A stretch of 64,000 nucleotides of DNA. It comes from Curvularia sp. ZM96. Taxonomy: Eukaryota; Ascomycota; Dothideomycetes; Pleosporales; Pleosporaceae. The notes under the pieces were generated by a model. The model was not told where the DNA came from. It searched no databases and saw only the letters and a list, made by a program, of their open reading frames with translations. Below, in pieces: positions 1 through 11,994 of the stretch (position 1 is its first letter; each line of letters starts with the position of its first letter). A program made the translations under genes and the position numbers. The stretch is from positions 682,001-746,000 of the forward strand of contig JAJGBQ010000001.1 in NCBI GenBank assembly GCA_022457065.1, given 5' to 3'.

Positions 1-40
1 TTTTCAGCATCGATTGCGTGAGAGACTCCAAATACGCAGC

Positions 41-1253
41 ATGTCTACACCGACAGACCACCAACCATCTAAAAAGCCGGCCGATGCTCCTGTCGTTCCC
101 CAGCCCAGCGCGAGGTACGCTGTACCCCAAGTCACGACAGTTCACGGCGGCGAGTGACTCCATCACATGACCGATACTAACTATGTCCAGCGTACTCCTG
201 ATTTCTCCAACAAACCAAATTCTGCTGCTTCATCGTGTCTCCAAAGCTTCTAGCTTTGCTTCCGCCCATGTTTTCCCCGGTGGCGCAGTCTCAAAGACCC
301 ATGATGGTGAGATGCCCGGCCCAGACCATCCTGACAGGCACCGAGATGGGCCTGCCTATCGGATGGCGGCCGTTCGAGAGACTTTCGAAGAATGCGGCAT
401 CCTACTTGCGAAGAACAAGAAGACGGGAAAACTCTTCACCGAGATTAGTGACGAAGAAAGAGAGCAGGGAAGAAAAGACGTTCACAGCGGGAAGATGAAA
501 TTCGGCGACTTGTTGGAGAAATGGGGCGCAGCACCGGATACACAATCACTTATTCCATTCACTCGCTGGGTAACACCGGCAAATTCGACCCTCCCCAAAC
601 GCTTTACCACACAAATGTACATATACTTCCTCCCTCTTGGCTCCGTCTCGCCAACCAAGCATGCCGCTCCACGCGGCACACCACCCGCCTCCGGCCTCGA
701 AGAAGAAGGCGAAATCATTATCCCAAAGCCCACACACGATGGCGGGATCGAACACACGGCCGCCCGCTTCCTCCCCCCAAACAAATGGATCGATCTCGCG
801 CGTCAAAACAGAATCATCTTATTCCCGCCTCAATTCTTCCTCACACTGCTCCTCTCCCCCTATCTATCCGCGACCGTCACCTCCCCTTCCTCTCCAACAC
901 CTTCCCTCCCCGAACTCCAGGCCGAACGCGACAGGCTCCTAGATTTCCTGTCTAAACCGCGCGTCTACAACGGACAGCCTGAAGTCCCTTTTACTGAAGC
1001 TTGTATCTCGCCCATGACGCTGGGTAGAGGCCAGTATGGCGAGAGCAAGCAGGATGGGATTGGAGGTGTGGATAAGAGCACCGCGGTGCTGGTTTTGGAT
1101 CATCCGGGGAAGGAGGTGGAGGAGCAGGGGCAAGGTAGAAGGGGCATTATGGAGTGGGTTGTTACGGCTAAGTTTAAGAAGGGGGGGCCGAGGGATGTGG
1201 ATGTTAGGAGGAGGGAGGAGGTGCTGGGGGGTGGGGCGAGGGGAAAGTTGTAG
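41..1253 (+). CDS. NUDT19-type Nudix hydrolase
   Basis: Two exons, 41-114 and 191-1253, give 378 residues. The intron has a GTACGC donor, a CTAAC branch site near 178 and a CAG acceptor. Joining it extends the Nudix strand upstream (SASVLLISPTNQILLLHR), so the ATG at 41 is preferred to the in-frame ATG at 183, which lies inside the intron. The Nudix signature is split in the way known for NUDT19/RP2p proteins: a Gly-Gly-Ala turn, an insertion of about 20 residues, then REtfEEcGI, which holds the metal-binding glutamates. Members of this family hydrolyse CoA and acyl-CoA diphosphate bonds, often in peroxisomes. The C-terminus ends in GKL, only a weak match to a peroxisomal SKL signal. The substrate is inferred from the family. 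Confidence 0.85.
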
Positions 1254-1432
1254 GATAGACAATATGGTCTTTCTAAGCTGTGAATCGAGAGAGGTGGTAT
1301 AACGACGGTCTCTCCTACAAAGTCACAAAAGATGATCGAGGACGATTACTTCACCGACACGTATAGAAAACAGCAGTTTCTCAGTCATAGAAATACATTA
1401 TAGGGATATCATTCCACACACACTTAAGACCA

Positions 1433-2559
1433 CTACAACTTCCCCTTATCCTCCCCAATCTTAAACACATACTTGACCGCACTCGCTTTTCCCTCTTTCA
1501 AATTCCTCAACCCCTTCTCCACACCCTCCAACCCCCCAGGCACAACCTCATACGGATGCGTTGTGAACCAGCCCTCGGCCAGACCCCTCGCAAAATACCT
1601 AAACATAACATGTGCATAGTCTTTATCATCTGCATGCGCCGCCCCGACATTCGTCTTCGTCTGGTGCACAGTCTCAGGGATACCGCCGTATTCCTTTCCC
1701 GGAAGAACGAGCGTAAGATGGCCGTCTGGCTCGAGTACCTTTGCGATGTTGGTGTAGGAGCCGTGTTCGGATACGGCGTCGTAGGCATAGTGCAGTTTCT
1801 CGCCGTGGAGAGCATCCTTGATGCCTTGGATGACGGCGGAGTCGCCCTCGCGGTAGTCGATGATGGTATCGCCTTTGGGGCGGTCGATGAGCGTCTCGAC
1901 GAAGGAGGTGCCGCGGCCCGCGACGGCAATGATGGGGTGGATGTTGGCTCGTTGAGCGAGCTTGATTACGTACGCGCCGACGGCTGAGGCGCCTCCGTAG
2001 ACGACCAGCGGCAACTTTTTGCCTTCGGGTACGGGCGTCCAAGGGTCCGGTAGTCCGAGGCGTAGGTGCAGTCCAATGGCGGCCGTCATGGCGGCAAGAG
2101 GGATGGTAGCAGCTTCTTCAAAGGAGATGGAGTCCGGCAGATGGAATGTCGTGTGTTGCCAGCCGATAGCATATTCTGCGAAACTGCCTGCCGGCGACAT
2201 CATTTCGTGGAACGAAGCAACGCGGTCTCCAGGCTTGAATTCGTATACTTCTGGGCCGACGCTGTGGACGTAACCGGCTATGTCGTCGCCTGTGTTGTAG
2301 TTCTCTGTGCCGAGCCACTCTGGGATTTTCCTGTTATTTCGTGTTCGTTAGTAAGTCGCTTCATGTGAGAATGCATATAGACTCTGGGCCTGTCATATTG
2401 GGGTTTCCGAGGCTTAAATGAAAAATTATCAACATACCAGTCTTTAGGATTGCTACCGCTGACCACGACCTTGATAAGAACTTGCTTTGGTCCGGGCTTT
2501 GGAATCTCGACATCCTTAATAGTCACTACGGGACCTTTGGAAACCTGTGCTTCCTTCAT
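1433..2559 (-). CDS. Zinc-independent MDR oxidoreductase (quinone/enoyl reductase type)
   Basis: Complement of exons 2559-2438 and 2330-1433, 339 residues. The 107-nt intron (GTATGT...ACAG) splits a Trp codon, and removing it restores the family run NPKDWKIPEW. The N-terminal GroES-like half carries VEIPKPGPKQVLIKV and GDDIAGYV. The Rossmann half carries VYGGASAVGAYVIKLAQ, the NAD(P)H-binding turn. The catalytic-zinc Cys/His set of true alcohol dehydrogenases is absent, which fits the fungal group of TOXD-like and trans-acting enoyl reductases. The product is probably an NADPH-dependent reductase of an activated double bond or quinone. No polyketide synthase lies nearby, so there is no reason to assign it to secondary metabolism. 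The gene converges on the Nudix gene, with about 180 bp between the stops. Confidence 0.85.
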
Positions 2560-3575
2560 CTTTGTCTGCTGTTTTGGTTTGATTTAATTCTCTCTTCTTG
2601 TGCGCTCAATGTTTTCCCCCAAACATAAAAAAGCGTTGACTATTATATAAGAACAGAAGGGCCGGATGGAGAGTGCTTACAAATAGGTAAACACAAGTAG
2701 AGAATCACTAGCAACTCCCACGCAAGAGGGGCAAACCACTCCACCGTCCTACATACCTTGGTTGCATTTCCTGGCCAATAATCGTCCCAGTAGAAGAGAA
2801 CCGCACTTTACAAGCATCTCGTCTTTCCCACATCTTCCGTCCGATTCTAGTCCGAAGAGGGGCAGACTCTTTCGCTGGATCAGGACGTCAACATCAGATG
2901 GCGTGCGATTAGGGTAAGAATCCGCAATGCCGAATGTGGGGTGACAGTCCAAGTGGAGTGGCGCTAGAATGTCCTGAGGTGAAAGGCCGAGTCGATGATG
3001 TAGTTGTATGTCGGGAGATTGCTGCCGAACAGCCGAGATTGACCGAGGACGAGAATCGCCTACGTTGACTCGAACATTACACTACTATTGGTAGTCAGAC
3101 GTGGTATGAGGTGTAAACACGGTCATTGCATTAGTCGTACAGTAGAACAACAACAACGAAGAGTTGGTGATTCCAAACATTGCGAAAAAGAAAATGTCAT
3201 TAACAGACTGACATGAGAACAGTTTACGTTACACCCATGCATGACATCTACACCGAAGAACAAATACTCAAGACATCTCAATGCATCGCAATGCAGTTGC
3301 CAAAATAATAGAAAAAGAACCCGCATAACTGCCATAGGCAGAAGGGTGATATCCAAACGCCGACCCAACCAACCAGTTCGTTGGTGCTCCTAGATATGGG
3401 TTTTCAATGCTCAAGACCTGAGTTTGACAAGAGAAAAGGTACCAAGACGCCAGTAACACGCGAGTAAGACGCGGGTAGAGAAGAGAAAAGGTGATAAGAG
3501 AAGCCCAAAGATGAAGCACAAAAATCGAACCGTGCTCATCTAATTTCCAAGCTGGCTTGGTCCATGGGGAATAAC
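2560..3575. other. Intergenic, upstream of the MDR gene and downstream of KIP3
   Basis: About 1 kb between the start of the oxidoreductase and the stop of the kinesin, both on the minus strand. Only short ORFs without recognisable motifs occur (for example minus 2749-2952). It presumably contains the oxidoreductase promoter and the kinesin 3' UTR. I see no RNA gene or repeat. Confidence 0.6.
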
Positions 3576-6500
3576 TCAACGCCAGACACCCTTAGAGTTC
3601 GGCATTAGACTACCTCTCGCAGCAGAACCACTAGTAATGCGGATAGGTGCTCGCGAGCTCAAGCTTACCGGTGCCTCACGGGGTCGGTCATCCGCATTGG
3701 CCACCGTGGTACGTCTCGCGGCGTTCTTCATAATCGGTGTGACCCGTGGGCTGAGGACGCTGTGTTTCCAGTCACCCTCATGGTTGGACTTGACCATGCG
3801 ACGCGCCGCACCCACAGAGAGAAGTGAATTCTCGTTTGGTGGGCTACCAATGGTTGCTGCTGTTGGGCTGCGGCGGCGGTGAGCACGACTGATTGGCACA
3901 GAACCTCCGTTTGTAGACGAACGTCGCCTGATGGCATGGCTAATCTTGCGCGCATCCGATGCAGTCCACTTCTCTCCTTCAGAGCTGGAGTTGCCTCCAT
4001 CGACCTCAGCCGCAGCATCAGAAGATGCGCTTTGTACGTAGCTTAGTCCGGAGCTGCGGGAATTGCCGCCAATCTCGCGCAGCGGGGACGCGCCGTCTGA
4101 ATCCGAAGCGTATGGGCTGGGAATGCGCGAGTTGGGCGATCCCTCTGACCGTTTCGAAAGAGCGCCAACTGCGAACCGCGATGAGCCTTTGAGGTCCACA
4201 GACACCTTTGGCGGAGTAGGGATGGGTGAAGAACCTCCATCTGGTCTTGGTGCGGGAGCAGTGAAGTTTGGCTGCGGCAAGTCAATTGAAGTGGTCATTG
4301 GAGTACCTTGGATGGGCTCCGGGGTCTTCTGGAATTCAGCAAGGGTGCCGTTCTCAGTGTCGTCCCTCCAACGCACTCCCCGCTTAACCTTTGTTGGCGA
4401 TTTCTTCTTCATTGGGGAGAACTGGATCCCCTTCTTCACTCCACCTAACAGCTTCTTTCGGCGCGGCGATGCAGTGAGTTGAGACGCATCTGCCAGTGAC
4501 GGCACGGCTAGCGATGGCAGGGCTATCGGACGCATGGGAGAAGGCTCCATGATGTTGACAGGCTTCTTCCGCTTTGGCGTTCCCCTGTGGTTTGCTTCGG
4601 CAAATGCGGTGACGGGTAAACCGCCGTCTGGACGGATAGCTTGCGAAGTCGCATTTGTGCACGAGTTCATGATCTTGGTTAGCAGTTTACGTGCGGCTGC
4701 AACCGCGTCGGCTTCGTCCATCTGAGTGATTTGGCTCAAAATTGTAACGGTCTCGATGTGCGCCTGGATGAGTACTTGAACAATGGCGGCATCACCGCCT
4801 CGTTCTTGGTCAAGCAGGGTGTGGAAGAGCTCGCGGTCAGCATTCGACTTGAGTAGCTCGTATTCTCTCGTCAGATTAGCAGCATCGCGGCCATCAGCAT
4901 TGCCATCCACCTCTGCCAAACCTCTCAACCCTACTTGAAGGGCGGTGTCCATTTTGCTTGTCCAGTTGGTACGCTCCAGACGTCGGTGGCAATGCTGCCT
5001 CGTTTGTTCAAGCTCTGCTGAAATTCCAACTGCGGTATCCCTCATCGCAGCGACCTGCGAGGGCATCTCTTCTTTTTCCCGGATATCCTTAACATTGTCA
5101 AACGCGGCGATCCACGAAGAAATGAGCGAGATTCGTTTTTCGGCCTGTTTCAGTGTTTTGGACATGTTCAACCGTTCCCGTCGTTCGGGCTCAGAATCTG
5201 CGAAAGCCTGGCGCAGGCGCACAATGGCATCCCGCAGGATTCCGTCCTTCTTCTCGCTTTGCTTTTGGTACTTGATGAATGCGCTGCCCTCAAAGTCCTT
5301 TTGCTTCTTCATCAACTCCTCAATCAGATGTCTTTGCTCGTCAATCTTGACCAGGTAGTCTTTGACGTGGCGGTTGACGTTGTAGACATTCTTGGTGACC
5401 TTGGTTTGGATATTCTTCGCGCGGTTGGCATAGCGTAGTGTGTTTTGTGTCTCATCATAATGGGCGCTTGAAGGACTGACACACACGATCATGACGGTCC
5501 GGCAGTTGCCTCCGAGGGAGAATTTGAGCAATCGGGTGAGCTTCGAGTTGCGGTATGGAATATGGTTGCGTTTCCGTGGATCACACAAGGCGTTGATACA
5601 GCTTCCCAGTGCGAGAAGGGACTTGTTGATGTTGGCACCTTCAGTCAGGCGCTCTCCGCGGTTCTTGGTTGCGCTCGCTCTTTCACTACCTGCCAAGTCG
5701 ATGATACTGAGTGTGGCCATAGTGTGGGGCTCGTTGACAGAGGCATTGCGGTCCTTCGTCGACACGTTGATCTGGAGAACGGCGTGGGATCGGGACGATG
5801 TCGCGTTGGCTTCGGTAGGCGACATTGTTCGGTATTCATTGCCGCGGACAATCATATCCATGACTTCCTGGACCTGCACATCGTCAGCAATTGAGGAGAC
5901 ATGATGTTGATGTAACTTGACAGACATTTTGTGGCCTATGACTTGACAAGCCCGCTACAGAGACTGCTTGGTTCGCATCTTCTCGTAGCATCAAAGGCTG
6001 TTTACTGCCACCCTCCACCAAAAGGTCGCGGATTGTCTCATTGTAAATCTCCAGATAGGAGAGTGTGATCTCGGTGGCCTTCTCGTCTTGTATCTCCTGG
6101 ATCTTCTCGAAGAGCTCTTGCATGGTCAGGAAAATTATACCGGGCTGTTGTGACGTTCCGCTGTTCGCAGGTCAGTTTCGCTCCCTCAAGTCTCGACGGA
6201 GGTATGCATTAACATACGTGATGGTATGTGTTTTTCCGCAACCGGTGGCACCATAGGCAAAAACAGTCGCATTGTATCCCTCCAGTACGCTGTCCAACAA
6301 AGGCTTGGTTGTCGATTCGTAAACATCGCTCTGGGAGGTTGTGTCGTCGAAGACGCGGTCGAACGCAAACGTCTGGTCCTTTGCTCGCTTGCCCTGAGGC
6401 CCGGTTGTTGATCGTCCAAATCTGTGTATAGCGCTGTCTTCTGGGGGGTCGAATATCCTGCAACCGTGTTAACCCAGCACAGGTGTCAGATAGTGAGCTC

Positions 6501-6700
6501 CCTTACAAACACTTCTCGTCCATGACTTTGATTACAGGCCGGATGCCCTTGTGTATCTTGGGTGCAGGCAATCCAGCAAGCGAGCCATCGCCAAGGAAGA
6601 GAGTTTGGTCGTCATTCCTCGTCACCTGGGCTGCCTCTCGAATTGTGAAAGGGCGGACTCGTACGGTGACGGAGATGGAAGACGCGCCCGCGGCGGCCAT
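3576..6700 (-). CDS. KIP3: Kinesin-8 motor protein (Kip3/KipB type)
   Basis: Four exons on the minus strand (6700-6507, 6457-6218, 6160-5926, 5873-3576) give 988 residues. The motor domain occupies roughly residues 8-370: P-loop GATGCGKT at 134-141, switch I NATSSRSH ending at 253, and switch II DLAGSE at 282-287. A neck and coiled-coil region with many Glu, Lys and Gln follows, then a basic Ser/Pro-rich tail. The motor shows the kinesin-8 pattern (SVTVRVRPF near the N-terminus, LREDANQAV before switch I). Kinesin-8s walk to microtubule plus ends and depolymerise them, limiting spindle and cytoplasmic microtubule length. Introns of 49, 57 and 52 nt were placed by motor-domain continuity. The third has an atypical GTCTGT donor but restores NVQEVMDM. 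The start at 6700 gives MAAAGASS directly before the first motor strand. Confidence 0.93.
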
Positions 6701-7380
6701 GATTGCGCCCTGGGGATATGAAGCTGTAGGGTTAGTTGCGCTGTGCAGCGTCGGATAGCGAACAGCGAGCTGCAAGTGAAGGGGTGTGGTGTGGCTGGCC
6801 AGTGGGTTCAATGACGGTGTTCTGCTCCCCAACTTCTGTTGTCCGACGCACGGCCACAGTAAACAGACAGGGATCTTGGAAAGGGCAACCACGTCCCTGA
6901 ATGCCAAGACCAGCCTGTGATCTCCGCTCCGACGTGGCATCCACGTCCTTTCTGCCCTGCCAACGGCCGGTCAAGACTCCACTGCATACCAAAGGCCAAT
7001 TTCCTCGCCCAACACTGGTACGCTTCCATCACCATATGCTCCGTGTTCTGGAATCACGTGTTGGCCTTGTTCCCCTGAGCCATCCACATAGCAACCGGCC
7101 ATATTCAAGGCCAAAGGCGTAGTAGGCTGGTGTTACGTGCGATGTACTGCGGGATTCTTCAAAACACTAGACATCATAGCATAGCAGATAGAAAATAAGA
7201 GATGCGCATCTCATTCAAGCAACTACAATCATCAACACAGAAACAAAGAAGCCATCAAATCGTTGCATCATCGCTCTCACACCTCCTCCAAAAGAGCCTG
7301 TCAGTCCTCAGCCTCCATGGCCCCCTCACACTAATCCAGCTAGTTGCGTTTTTTGGCCTGCATTAACCGCCATCAGCCAT
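6701..7380. other. Intergenic, KIP3 upstream region
   Basis: Lies between the kinesin start and the stop of the DUF4360 gene. Minus-strand ORFs here are 5' extensions or shadows of the kinesin reading frame and show no family motif. It probably contains the kinesin promoter and the DUF4360 3' UTR. Confidence 0.6.
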
Positions 7381-8115
7381 CTATGCAGTGCACTTCTGCC
7401 ACTGCACGTACACGACTTGAGTGAATTTGAGATCGGTCGAGTCGGTGGTGAGGAGACCAGTGGCGCTGCTGTTGGAAGTGGCCAGGCGGACCTGCGAGTT
7501 GATGTTGAGCATGCCGGTGGTGCCGCAGGGCGACCAGACAACCGACGTGCTGTCGGCAGTGTCGTGCTTGAGGTAGTCGCCGTTGACAGGACCCTCGAAC
7601 TTGTACTCCGTGCTGGTCTAAAACAATATTAGAGTCGTCTTACAGTCGTCAAACTCCATTATAGACTTACCTGAGCAGTCTGACCAGAGAAGTAGTAGGT
7701 CGACTTGAGGGTGCCAGTGACACCCTTCTGGATAGCAGCATAACCACGGTAATCGGCAGACAGGATAGAGTACTGGAAGCCTCCGGGGTACTTAATGTCG
7801 ACGTTCAGCTGGCAGTTCTTGCGCTGCTCCGTAACGGCGATACCAGGGCCAATCGACGCAATGTACGAGTCGAAGATGAGCGTCACGACAGTCCTGTCAG
7901 CGCTGATCTGGGAGCTCATGGTTCCCTGTGGACAACCAGTGCCGCCATAACTGACTCCTCTGATGGTAACCTGTATCGTGTTAGCTCTACATGGTTCAGT
8001 CTCAGATGTATATCAAAAAGCGTACCGAACCTGCTGGTGGAGCATCACCAGTCTCAACGGTGGGAAGAGCTGGGGCTGCGACCGCAAATGGAAGGAGAGC
8101 CAAGAACCACTTCAT
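7381..8115 (-). CDS. Secreted DUF4360 protein
   Basis: Three exons on the minus strand (8115-8026, 7970-7671, 7617-7381) give 208 residues. Residues 1-14 (MKWFLALLPFAVAA) form a clear signal peptide. The mature part has VTIRGVSYGGTGCPQGTM followed by a beta-rich region with conserved cysteines (NCQLNVDIKYPGGFQY) and ends in QWQKCTA. This matches the DUF4360 family of about 200-residue secreted fungal proteins of unknown biochemical role. Both introns, 55 and 53 nt, fall in phase 0 and have standard borders. A TATA-like element lies about 113 bp upstream. The protein is extracellular by inference; no enzyme motif is visible. Confidence 0.88.
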
Positions 8116-8227
8116 GTTGCCGTTTTAAATAGTAATCCTCGGAGGGTACAGAAAGTGGAGAAGGTGATATGGAAGAAGCTGCTGAGAGTGGCAGTTGAGT
8201 GACGATCTTAAGGGCACATGGACCAGG

Positions 8228-8234
8228 TTATATA
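8228..8234 (-). promoter_or_regulatory. TATA-like element for the DUF4360 gene
   Basis: TATATAA on the minus strand, about 113 bp upstream of the ATG at 8115, a normal TATA-to-start distance for a fungal gene with a short leader. Confidence 0.45.
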
Positions 8235-10380
8235 CCTCTCTGCCGGCATCTTCTCATTTCCACAAGCCCAACAATCAAGACCGCGGCGAGAGTCTCGTGG
8301 AAGATACCGACTACACAATGAGCATGATAACCGCTGCCAAGTGCCGGTTGTAATATCGAAAACGGCTGAACCGAACGCCCACCTGCTCCCATAGGACAAG
8401 GACCACTCACGCTGCTCAGCTGAGGCATTGTTTTCACTGCCAAGCTGTGGGTTGATCCTGTTGTTGTGCTCTCAATGGCTGAGACTAATATCTGGGGTAG
8501 GCGATAGCGTCCCTTCACCGTACACAAAGCCTCGGAACACCGTGCTTGTCTGGATCAAGATGGCGTGCCAGATTCCAGACTCTGCGAGTGTCAATGGGTC
8601 TGAGTCTTATTTCGAGAGGCTTCTGCAGTACTCCACTCTACAAAGCCTGATGGCCGGCAGTGCGGGACTCCGTACCAGAACAAATCTATCGTACGGACAG
8701 ATAAGGTCTTTAGATGGTGGATACGAGCAAAGGCTTGCAACTGGCATGGAATCCATAGCTCTTCCGGGTCAGGTGATGGTTAGTGTACCAAACTTTCACC
8801 TCGCATACTCGCTTCCGCCCCGCATCCAAACTCTCGTGGCCAGTGCATTGGACATAGATTGGACGGGATTGAAATGAGTAAATTCTTCTAGGGTATGGCG
8901 CCTAGAATAGAAACACGGGCCTGGATACTGGGTACCGCCATTGGAGACACTGCAGGTGGATATGCACATGGGTGACGGCCTTCATCAATTGATCCCGCTG
9001 GCAATACATCCACGGTAAAATGTGAGGAATTGCGGATACAGTTTCTATGTTTGGTGTAGCTGCTCCGTGTGGACAATGTATCGAGTATGCCAGCATGTCC
9101 ATGTCAAAAAAGTGACGGTAGGAATTGAATTCTTGGCGGCTAGATTAACGTTAGATTAAAGCTTGTCGCTCCGCTCTTGCTCGAGACCCTGCCTTTAATC
9201 AATATTAGCGAACACGATGTTCTGCAGGGGCACATTCTGGAGTCTGGAAACAGGTCCAAAAATAATTATGGAAAGGTTAGTCACGATGCATGCAGCATGC
9301 TGCTGCTGGATGCATGCGGCAACTGGATAGTAGGCCACAAACGCGGTGTATCGTACGAGCTGAAGAACGACTACTGCCGGCTCAAGAGGAGCATATGCAG
9401 CCAGCGAGAAGGTTCTCGCCGAATAGATTGAGCGTTGATTACACAAAGTCTATCCCGACGTCGTGACCGGGGTAACAGGTCAAGCTGAATCGAGAAGGTA
9501 AGGCCTTTGGGTCCGTCAGCCGCGAGAGGGGTACATGCTGGTGGTTCGGTCCCAGTTGACCGCGACACGGAGTAATGGGTTTCCCCGTATACATATAATC
9601 ATCAGTGGTAGAAGGCGTTGAAGTGACGAAGTACGTCGGAAAGGGCTGATACGTGAGTAGCGCTTTTCATCCACAAATCATTCTCATTGGTTCCTCCGAG
9701 ATGGCCGTAAAACCAGCAAGGGTGCTGTGGCTTGAAGGATGAGCGGCCAGATCCTCTCTCAAGCCGAGGCACTTCCCAACGGCACCAGTAGTGTCAGGTA
9801 ACGCTGAAGCGTATCTTTGCTCTTCGACAACAGATCCTGCAGGAACCCGATGCCAACTCAGCGATACGCGATAAGTGTCCTAGAAAATTAGAGTGGAGGC
9901 TACAAGAAGACATCTTGGGCTTCACGAGTCGGCTTAAAACGGCTACCGGGTAAAGGTATCGGAGCACTGCGCGCAATCGTGCTAGAGCTACGATGCCCAG
10001 CAACAAAAAGGCGACGTGTTCAGAGAGGTTAAGAGAAGGTGACAGAACAGCGACAAGGTGCGATGCTCAAAGCAAAGCCCCATGGCACATGTAATGAGCA
10101 AAGACATGTGGTGGCAGTGGCAGCTCCAACCATCGACCCCGCCACGCACCGCCACAGACGTGGCTGAAGCACCCCTCGATTTGTCAGGCTCGATCATGGC
10201 ATCATCGCGGTGCTCGTCCGTTTTCTAAGCGGCGAACATCCGGACCCGAATTACTCTCTACTTATTTCTCTTACAATTTCCCTTTGCCCCAAAAAATATT
10301 CCCCACACAAAGAGCTTCGCAAATCCTGAAGTCTCTCCCACGCTCAGCCTCGTAATCCTCCTCTCCACCCTCTCTTTTCC
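8235..10380. other. Gene-free stretch upstream of msrA
   Basis: About 2.1 kb without a convincing gene. The longest ORF is plus 8428-8877 (149 codons), which has no motif, no signal peptide and no sensible splice partners. Smaller ORFs on both strands look like chance. A palindromic GCATGCAGCATGC run near 9287-9300 and another TGCATGC nearby at 9310 are short. The pyrimidine-rich segment just before 10381 probably belongs to the msrA promoter. Confidence 0.5.
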
Positions 10381-11099
10381 ATGTCCTTTCTGACTAAACT
10401 TCTGCGCCCCTTCAGCACAATGTCCAACGCGCCTGCGCAACCTATGACAGTGCCTGCGGGCGCGCATACGGCCACGGTCGCCGCAGGCTGCTTCTGGGGC
10501 GTCGAGCACATGTATCGCAAAGAGTACAAAGACAAGGGTTTGTACGATGCGCGCGTTGGTTATATCGGCGGCGACACAGAGAACCCAGGGTACCGAGCTG
10601 TGTGCAGTGGACGAACAGGCCGTATGTATAAGCTCTCGTTTTCTAGGAGTGTTGCTGGCTTGTCATATTTGCGACTGCGACTCCGCGATCGCAGCCAGGA
10701 TCTATATTCAGAGGAACCAGTCACACTAACGAGCACGCCATCGCAGACGCCGAAGCACTACAAGTCGTATATGACCCGAACAAGGTTACCTACCGCTCTC
10801 TCCTAGAATTCTTCTACAGAATGCACGATCCCACAACGGCCAACCGCCAAGGACCCGACGTTGGCACACAGTACCGTTCAGCCATCTTCTACCACGACGC
10901 CGAGCAAGAGAAGATCGCGCGCGATGTCACAGACAAGGTGAACAAGCAGTGGTGGAAGGGCGCTGTTCAAACAGAGATTCTGCCTGCCGGCAAGTGGTGG
11001 GATGCTGAAGAGTACCATCAGTTGTATCTGGACCACAACCCAGGAGGCTACGAGTGCCCAAGTCACTTTTTGAGAAAGTTCCCGCCCCTCGAGGACTAA
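10381..11099 (+). CDS. msrA: Peptide methionine-S-sulfoxide reductase A
   Basis: Exons 10381-10621 and 10747-11099 give 197 residues. The 125-nt intron carries a CTAAC branch site and ends in GCAG; removing it joins a His codon into the conserved HAEALQVVYDP. The catalytic cysteine is Cys37 in GCFWG. Other family blocks are VGYIGGDTENPGYRAVC, FFYRMHDPTTANRQGPDVGTQ (first part), AEEYHQLYL and a C-terminal YECP that could supply a resolving cysteine. The enzyme reduces the S-epimer of methionine sulfoxide using thioredoxin. The first 13 residues (MSFLTKLLRPFST) are basic and hydrophobic like a mitochondrial presequence, and a second in-frame ATG at 10420 would give a 184-residue cytosolic form, so dual localisation is possible. 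Confidence 0.95.
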
Positions 11100-11310
11100 G
11101 GAAGTGGATATGGATGGGAGACTGAATCTCTAAATGGTGGGGTGGAAAGGAAAACTGCAGAATCATGATACCTCTCGCAATGCACATCACAATTTCCTTT
11201 TGAAATCGGCGTAGTCTCGCACATGCATCAATCTCATTTGCATTTATTGCTGTCGTTGAAAGCCATTATACACATGGTTCTTTCGTCATATAAACAAAGC
11301 CCAATCCCAT

Positions 11311-11883
11311 CTACTGAGGTGGCAGAGCCTCAAAGGTTGTCGCAACCTCCTTCTCCCATGGCAGGCGGTCCTTGCCGTAGATCTCGGCACCAGGCTTGAA
11401 GTTCTTGACGCCCTCCTCGAGCAGTCCGGTCCTCAGGACAATGTTGTCTGGGCCCATTGCCTCTTGCTGGTGGTAGACGTGTGTGGTGCAGTTCTTGCAG
11501 TAGAACTAGTCCCATGGAAGAATGTTAGCATAACTTTATCTCTATCTCGCAAAAGCAAATACATGTGAAGGACGAAGGAGAATAGAGTAACTTACGCAGT
11601 GGACGCTCTTGCCGGAGTCACCCTTGTATGTGTATTTGCCTAGGTCATCTCCACCCTTTGTGAACTTGAGCGCCTTGGTGGGGATGATCTGGTTGAGCGT
11701 GTAGGTTGAGCCAGAGAGGTCCTTGCAGGTGTTGCAGTGGCTATTCCACAGTTAGTCCTTGCAATTTCTCTAGAATAGACAGTAGCCAAAAGCTTACCAG
11801 AGAATGTGTGCCTGCTGGTCCTGCTGGAGAGTCGCCGTCCACTCGGTCTGCTTGCAGTGGCATGCTCCCTTGAAGTCCGTCAT
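11311..11883 (-). CDS. GFA-family (glutathione-dependent formaldehyde-activating-like) protein
   Basis: Three exons on the minus strand (11883-11798, 11740-11596, 11505-11311) give 141 residues. The zinc-binding pattern of the GFA/CENP-V fold is visible: CHCKQTEW near the N-terminus, CHCNTCKDLSGS across the first splice junction, and FYCKNCTTHVYH in the third exon. The introns are 57 and 90 nt, with phases 2 and 0. Only some members of this family act on S-hydroxymethylglutathione, and most fungal copies have no demonstrated substrate, so I name only the fold. A TATA-like site lies about 105 bp upstream. The gene converges on msrA, with about 210 bp between the stops. Confidence 0.88.
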
Positions 11884-11986
11884 GATTTCTGATTGGTTCT
11901 TGAAAAGGCTTTAATACAGTAACAAGGTGGTAAAGTTATGTAGAATGGACAACAAGGTCCTCTTCGGAACGGGAAAGCCAAATACC

Positions 11987-11994
11987 TTTATATA
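11987..11994 (-). promoter_or_regulatory. TATA-like element for the GFA gene
   Basis: TATATAAA on the minus strand, about 104 bp upstream of the ATG at 11883. Confidence 0.45.

Noticed and set aside
183..191. ATG at 183 as start of the Nudix gene
   Set aside because: It overlaps the acceptor of an intron; the spliced start at 41 extends the first Nudix strand in frame.
8428..8877. 149-codon plus-strand ORF upstream of msrA
   Set aside because: No motif, no signal peptide beyond a weak hydrophobic start, no plausible splice partners and a start in a spacer; length is within chance for 64 kb read in six frames.
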